Positions 58,325-64,000 of a stretch of DNA of 64,000 nt are shown here, one piece after another; the first letter of the stretch is position 1, and the number at the start of each line of letters is the position of its first letter. Source of the stretch: Isoetes taiwanensis (lineage: Eukaryota > Streptophyta > Lycopodiopsida > Isoetales > Isoetaceae). The stretch spans positions 13,622,056 to 13,686,055 of the forward strand of contig JAJEKV010000033.1 in assembly GCA_021234155.1 (NCBI GenBank), given 5' to 3'. Made by a program: the position numbers and the translations under genes. The notes beneath the pieces were generated by a model. The model was not told where the DNA came from. It saw only the letters and a program-made list of their open reading frames with translations, and searched no databases.

Positions 58325-61300
58325 AGGCTGCTGCATATTTTCTGTCGCTTACCATGGGAAGCTTCCACTTACAGGAAAACGATGCTAAGACAAAACAATT
58401 TCTTGTGAGGGCAAGTTAAAATACCAGCCACGGGACAAACAGACCGACTTTGGGAATGCGCGATTATCTATTTACTTGCGCTAAATTTTTATAATACAGA
58501 GGCATAGCATAGCATATTAAAATCAGAAGTAGCTATATGGGGGATCAAACTGCGAGTTTAGATTTATTACACAGAAACTGACATGAATAAGCTTTGAACT
58601 TGCACTCCACAACTTGACAAGTTTGCATATCTCAAACCATCAGTTCCATTAACTTGGCATCAGTCAATCAATGCACTTATATCCTGTGACAACAATACTC
58701 TATGAGCCAGCAGCAGGTGCAAATGTGAGGAAGGGGGAATAGATCACAACCCGATTTGTGGCAGAATATGTCCCTTATTTCAAGCGGATCGACTGATATT
58801 TGAAAATGGCTTTAACAGCTTGGATGCATTCATGGCACCCATTGTTTTATAGATGCAAATTTCATTTGAGTTGTAACCACTGGCATAATGACTGCTTGTT
58901 GATGCTGGTGACAGGTATTGACATGTCCTGCTCAAGAAATAGCGATGCATGCATCTGGACCCTGCAGAATTTTAATATGTTTTCAAGGGTTTCATTGTAC
59001 GGCTCCCTAGACTATTGGCTCTGTTGCCTTTTGATTCTTGTGAGTACTGTTGGCTGCCAGGTCCTAGACTATTGAAGCACTAAGCCTTGTCACTGTCAAC
59101 TTTAATGTACAGTCAGTTCTCTGCAGAACATCATTATCTTTTAAAGAAGTTAGTGGGGTGTCCAGGATAATCTAGTTTATACAACTGTTTCTGCAGAGCA
59201 GTCCTGTGTAGATGGATGCTTTAAAGGCATCCTACAAAGCTCCACCTCATTTCCATATGTTGCGGGTTCAAAGGAAAAACCAGACTAACTGCCTTATATG
59301 ATGCATAATGGGTGAAATGTATAGACAGTTAAAGACATTTACTTTAATAAAGGCATTTCTGGCCTTGAATTGATATATCAAAGGAGATTTTTATTTGTAC
59401 ATGTACCAAATACGTGGTGGCTTTCCTCATCTGGATCATTGCATAGACTGGTTTGTGCAAACCTGGCAACTTTTATACGCTTACCGTACATCATTGATTT
59501 GGTTTAGTCTGCTGCCATAGCAAATGCAACTAACACAATTTGCAAAGAGGACAAGGCAATAATTATAAATTAACTATACACTATGCATAGTTGATTCAAA
59601 CTATCAAACTAAATGTGGATTTTATTTACCGGTATCCCTCAAGACATGGTTCATCATTCTTGAAAGCTTACATAGCTAGGAAATCCTCTTAAAAGTTTAC
59701 ACATGAGGTGACCAAGGCCAATCTAGCATGGATTTTGCAAAGGACATATTAAGGATAAGAGCTTTATCTTTGCAGAAGAGATTTTAACTTTCTTAAACAC
59801 TATTGATTGTGGAGGCTTCAGTTTGAGAAAAGAAGCTTCAGCTAATCCTTCAAACCTGAAGCATTCCATGGGTTTAAAAGTGATTCCATGCAGGCCATGG
59901 TGCAGGATATATATACTAGGTTGATAGTTTTTGAGTTATACTCTTGGGAATGGGTTAAATTACTACAGAATGTTGGACCAAGAGGCTGCTATTTTTCTGC
60001 TCTGAGGAGTCCTAAAAGGCCTAATTAGAGATATAAAAATAAATGTATAATAGAAAACAAATGTATGATAGAACATAAATGTAGCCAAGATCAAGGAACA
60101 GAAATATAGTTAGGGAAGCCAACCTTAGTGAAGACTAGGAACGATCTTAATATTCCAGTTATGGTTGAGATATAGGCAATCTGGAGACCAGAAGCCTCAA
60201 TTTGGGGCAACAACAATTGGCAGAAGGAGACCGAAACACCATGAATGAGGCATTGAACGACTGCATTCAACGTGGTGCTTCATGTTACAACAACAATAAA
60301 AGGTGCTATTGATTACAAGGCTTGAGACATGCTATGCACATCTACCTAGTCTACTGGACTGTAAAAGGACAATGCTAGCAGATGTGTAGATGAATTATTA
60401 TCACATGTCGACCTTTAACTGAAAGATGATTTATCTATGTCCAGTTCAATACGCTAGGCAATAGAAGCTACAGCAGAGACAAACTGAAAATGCATTACAG
60501 TCAAAGAAGCACGACAAAACACAGGGCATACCTGGAACCTTTTAGTGCAAATCAAAGCTGCCCACTTTTCCGCTAAATAAGTGCCTTTTTCTGCAAATTG
60601 CGCTTTCTTTCCTATAAATAAGTTATTAGGATGCTCAATGCTAGAGGCGATTGAGAAAAGTTTGCGCGGTCAGAAGAGAAGCCCAGTTCATATGAAGAAG
60701 AAAAGAATGACGAAAAAAGTTACAATGTAAGGGCAAAAGGAGGAAGATCCCTCTTCCAGGCTTCCTACCGATATTCTATGGAAAGATCTTGGCATGCTTG
60801 GACATTCACGATCTTTTCAGGTCATGCTTGCTTGTGAGCAAGCAGTGGAAAGAAAAACTACAATTTTGTCTCCAGACTTTGCAGGGCTCCAGTACAAAGC
60901 ACAATCGTATGGGCTGCGATGGAGAATGGCCATATCAAAAGAAAAATCAGTTCTATGGGGTCCTTACAGAAATTTTGAATGTGGGGAAGCAGTGAATCCA
61001 GTACAGGGCAATACAATAACAGAGAGGCAAATGTGTATAAAACGGATGGCCTACAGAAAATGTTGCTATGATCGAGGCCTAGTTTGCATGAAGAAGAGAT
61101 TGGATGTGGAGAATTATTTCATGGTTGGGAATCAATAAAGAACAGTTGGAGAAGTAATTCCTCCTCCTTCCCAAAGTTTCAGGTAGCTTGCATGAATGTT
61201 GATACCTCAGCATCACCATCTTCCTTTAAGCTGGTAGCTGTTTGTCTGCGGGAAGAATTTATTTAAGGCCATCTATGTTTGCATAGAAATATTTGATTCA

Positions 61301-62015
61301 ACTATGAATACTTGGAACAAAGGGGAAGATAGTTCTCCTAGATGAAGATGCCCTTTCAAGATAAACTCAAAGGGTTCTTTGGTAAAAATTACCCCTATAG
61401 CCAATAAGACCTTGAAGGTTATGCTACATAACCGTAGATGGATAAAGAGAACCAACCTTGATTTTGAAGAGGAAGTAGATGGTAATGTAAGAAGCTATCT
61501 CTCTACTGTATTTAATGAAAGGAAGAATTATTCTTTGCGAAAGGAGCCAATATTAATAACTTATCATGGAGTCCTCCATCAAGCTCACGGAAGGAGCATT
61601 CATGTTGCAAAGGGCTTCATCGATTGGAGTTTAATGGCCAAACTTGATATCCCGGTACATTTTACGCACAACATAAGCTCCTGATTAGTTCCCGGAGGTA
61701 AGATTCTTCCCATATTGCATGGGAGCATGTTATTCTGATCATGGTACCCTTGTTTTGAAGAGGGCGGTTTTGCTTAATTATGATATGAGAAAGGGTTCTT
61801 TGGGAAACTTGGAGGATCAATGAGAGGTTGTACGTTGCATTAACATGGAAATTCACTCCCGGCTTACAGTTACATTTGAATTATTTTTGTGTGGGGCAAG
61901 CAACTTTCACGTGAGCAATTAATGTTTTATTAATTGATTGAAGCATTTTTTTAAGTTGTAATGATTATGTATGCTTTGAACTATAGTGTTCAATTCGATA
62001 TTGAGCTTTACATGG
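58325..62015. repeat. Right arm of the 3.7-kb inverted repeat
   Basis: Reverse complement of 24,795-28,465 with many small differences. The arm stops at 62,012, where an LTR-like repeat (TGGCGTTCCACAT) begins in the middle of sequence that continues in the left arm. Confidence 0.88.
60640..61880 (+). pseudogene. Broken F-box gene copy
   Basis: The frame follows the F-box gene at 24,944-26,152: MLNARG start near 60,636, LDIHDLFRSCLLVSKQWKEK (60,795-60,860), DFAGLQYKAQSYG, MTMAY-like KRMAYRKCCYDRGLVCM, VACMNVDTSASPSSFKLVAV and GFIDWSLMAKLDI. At least six indels shift the frame and the WALL-to-stop 3' end is degraded. It cannot make an F-box protein. Confidence 0.88.
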
Positions 62016-63530
62016 CGTTCCACATGTATAATATAAACCCGTCCTTGGTAGAAGATCGCCATCATAGGGTATATGGCTAACAAAGGATTAATTTGCTATG
62101 CCATTAATAAAGGGAATTTTGAGTAAGGATAATTGCCTATAATTAAAGAGATAATTGCCTAAATGACTTAATTAAGCTAATTCAATTAGAAAGCTAATTC
62201 AATTAAAGCTAATTAATTAATTAGTGGAGAACCTGGCCAAGCTTCGATTGGAAGGAGGAAAATACTACTTTGAAGCGACAAATTGGATCCCTATCCCAAT
62301 TTACTTTAAATCGAACCAGGCGAGGGCGGTGGCTTGACCTATTCGAGGAGTATGGAGATTCCACATGACAGTTCGGTCTCGTGGTCGGGTTAGTGAATGG
62401 GATTAACCTTGTATTTCTAGAATAGCACCTCACCCGAGACTTCTTTGATCTTTGATGTTGAATAACCCTTGTTTGATAGTTGGCTGTTCTCGGTACATTG
62501 ATTATATATGGATGGATGCTTAATCTTTGGTAGCATCTCTGTTAGTTCTTCGGAAAGCGAGGAGTTAAGAGCTGATAGAGACCTGCATGCTTCATAGCAT
62601 TTAGTATGTTTCTAGCTCGGTAATACCCATTAGTGGCTGTGTACAAGATCCGCCATTTGGTAGATCTAGCATCATTGAAGCTACCACATAAGGGCCATGA
62701 AGTGATGAAGTCAGCTGAGGTGGGGTCTCACACGAGCCTTCATAAAAGGCTACAGGGGACTCCTTGATGAACTAGGCCCTAATGTTGGTCCGCGTGAGGG
62801 CGAGGTATAGATGCAGCCACTCCACAGGAGTGCAGTGGTGTGATCATCTTGTACTTTGAAGATAAAGTTAGGGGGAGTAAGAGTCGAGATGCGGAAGGAG
62901 ATCTTTGATGGATCTCCTCCTCTAGTTCACCCATGGACTCCTCACGACTACGGAAGGGACACTTCGACCTGCCTCATCCGGTTAGGGAGATGTAACCGGA
63001 GTAGTCGAAGGGTAATTCCTTGGGATTGCGTCTCGGGAAGAGCTACAATAGGCGCCATAGCTTGATTAGGCTTATCTGCAGAAATTAGTTACACAGAAGG
63101 CCCGGATGGAGTGGACAACCCTAGCCAATGTTCTATACCGTAGTACCATGTTAAGATTAAATGGCGATCTCCACGAGACCTAGCCCGTCGGTAGATCCCA
63201 TTAGATGCAGTAGGGTAGAACCTTGGTTTGGGAATGCCCTTAGCATTAGATGTATCTTCTGTTATCAGTTGGATGGATGTGCCACCCGCGCCGTGAGGTG
63301 GTTATTTATTATATGATTATGCTTTGTGTACTAACCTTGTATTCACGCTTCCACGATATAGGAGATCCATTGAAGGTGGTAGAATGACACCAAGTGTCTT
63401 TCCCAGGAATTATACGCTATGTGGATAGTCCAGGGGTAGACGGATAGCCGCTCATGGCGAGTTGATGGCCATGGGAGGAAAAATCCCACAACATGTATAT
63501 GTAAAAGATCTTGGAAGTATATGTAGAGAA
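62013..63530 (+). repeat. LTR-like repeat (TGTGGCGTTCC family), second copy
   Basis: It starts TGGCGTTCCACAT inside the right arm of the inverted repeat. It matches 31,495-33,100 in order, and its first 470 bases match 63,531-64,000. It may be one LTR plus a short internal piece. Confidence 0.55.
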
Positions 63531-64000
63531 TGTGGCGTTCCACATATTTATAAGGTATATGTAAATATCTTACGTGCGTCGCAGCGGGGCCATCACATGC
63601 ATCATGGGGTATGTAACCTAATAACCACAAAGTTAATTTAGCTATGCTAAGTGGCAAAGTTATTAAAGGATAATTGCCTATAGTCAAGGGATAATTGCCT
63701 AAATGACTTAATTAAGCTAATTCAATTAAAGGTATTGTTAATTAGTGGAGGACACTGGCCAAACTTCGATTGGCGGAAGAATACTACTTTAGGCTGACAA
63801 GTGGATCCCTATCCCAATTTGCCCCATCCCGAACACCGAGGCGGGGAAGCGGTGGCCTTGACCTATTAGGGCCATTAGGAGATTCCACATGATAGCGGTT
63901 CGATCGTAGTGGGTTAGTGAATAGAGTTAACTTGGTATTTCTAGGGCGAAGCCTCTGCCCGAGGAGCTTCTTTGTTGATCTTTGATGTTGAATAACCACC
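63531..64000 (+). repeat. LTR-like repeat, third copy, cut by the window end
   Basis: It starts TGTGGCGTTCCACAT and follows 62,013-62,480 closely (GATAATTGCCTA, AAATGACTTAATTAAGC, GGATCCCTATCCCAATTT, TTTGATGTTGAATAACC). The 1.5-kb spacing of two like ends suggests a short LTR element or tandem LTRs. Confidence 0.75.

Overview
This window is nuclear DNA of a land plant. The evidence is GT-AG introns, a plant-type receptor-like kinase, an F-box gene, Ty3/gypsy LTR retrotransposons, hAT and Helitron elements, and long stretches of decayed repeats. I cannot name the species. The ParB/methyltransferase-like genes and the cysteine-rich receptor hint at a seedless plant (bryophyte, lycophyte or fern), but that is a weak inference.

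Left part (1-21,240). A receptor-like kinase gene on the minus strand is split by a Ty3/gypsy element at 151-19,884. The element has 585-bp LTRs and a 5-bp target duplication (TGTAT). It has itself been hit at least four times: a 3.65-kb hAT element in the 5' LTR (which carries a probable Helitron holding a leucine-rich-repeat gene fragment), a 5.4-kb segment at the gag/pol junction with an intron-bearing ParB-like/DNA-methyltransferase-like gene, and two hAT-type MITEs in the integrase. With the inserts taken out, gag, protease, RT, RNase H, integrase and a roughly 1,000-residue C-terminal extension appear to form one long coding frame, broken by four in-frame TAG codons and a few frameshifts. 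A second methyltransferase-like remnant lies beside the receptor gene at 20,560-21,235.

Middle (21,240-31,500). There are copies of a non-LTR-like repeat with an ATTCT tail, a 0.78-kb duplication of an F-box gene 3' end, and the intact F-box gene itself (24,944-26,152, minus). This gene and its upstream DNA form one arm (about 24,795-28,465) of a long inverted repeat. The other arm, with a broken F-box copy, is at about 58,325-62,015.

Right part (31,500-64,000). This is almost entirely decayed retrotransposon sequence: LTR-type repeats at 31.5-33.1 kb and 62.0-64.0 kb, an internally deleted copy of the first gypsy family at 35,044-40,128 (minus), and a heavily decayed second gypsy element with a tRNA-Met-type primer site at about 40,701-52,270 (minus). 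I see no intact gene between 31.5 and 58 kb.

Only the F-box gene looks intact as a host gene. The ParB/methyltransferase-like genes are the least familiar content: they combine a ParB-like fold, nuclear localisation signals, methyltransferase-like motifs, an acidic tail and arrays of a perfect GC-rich palindrome in the intron and after the stop codon.
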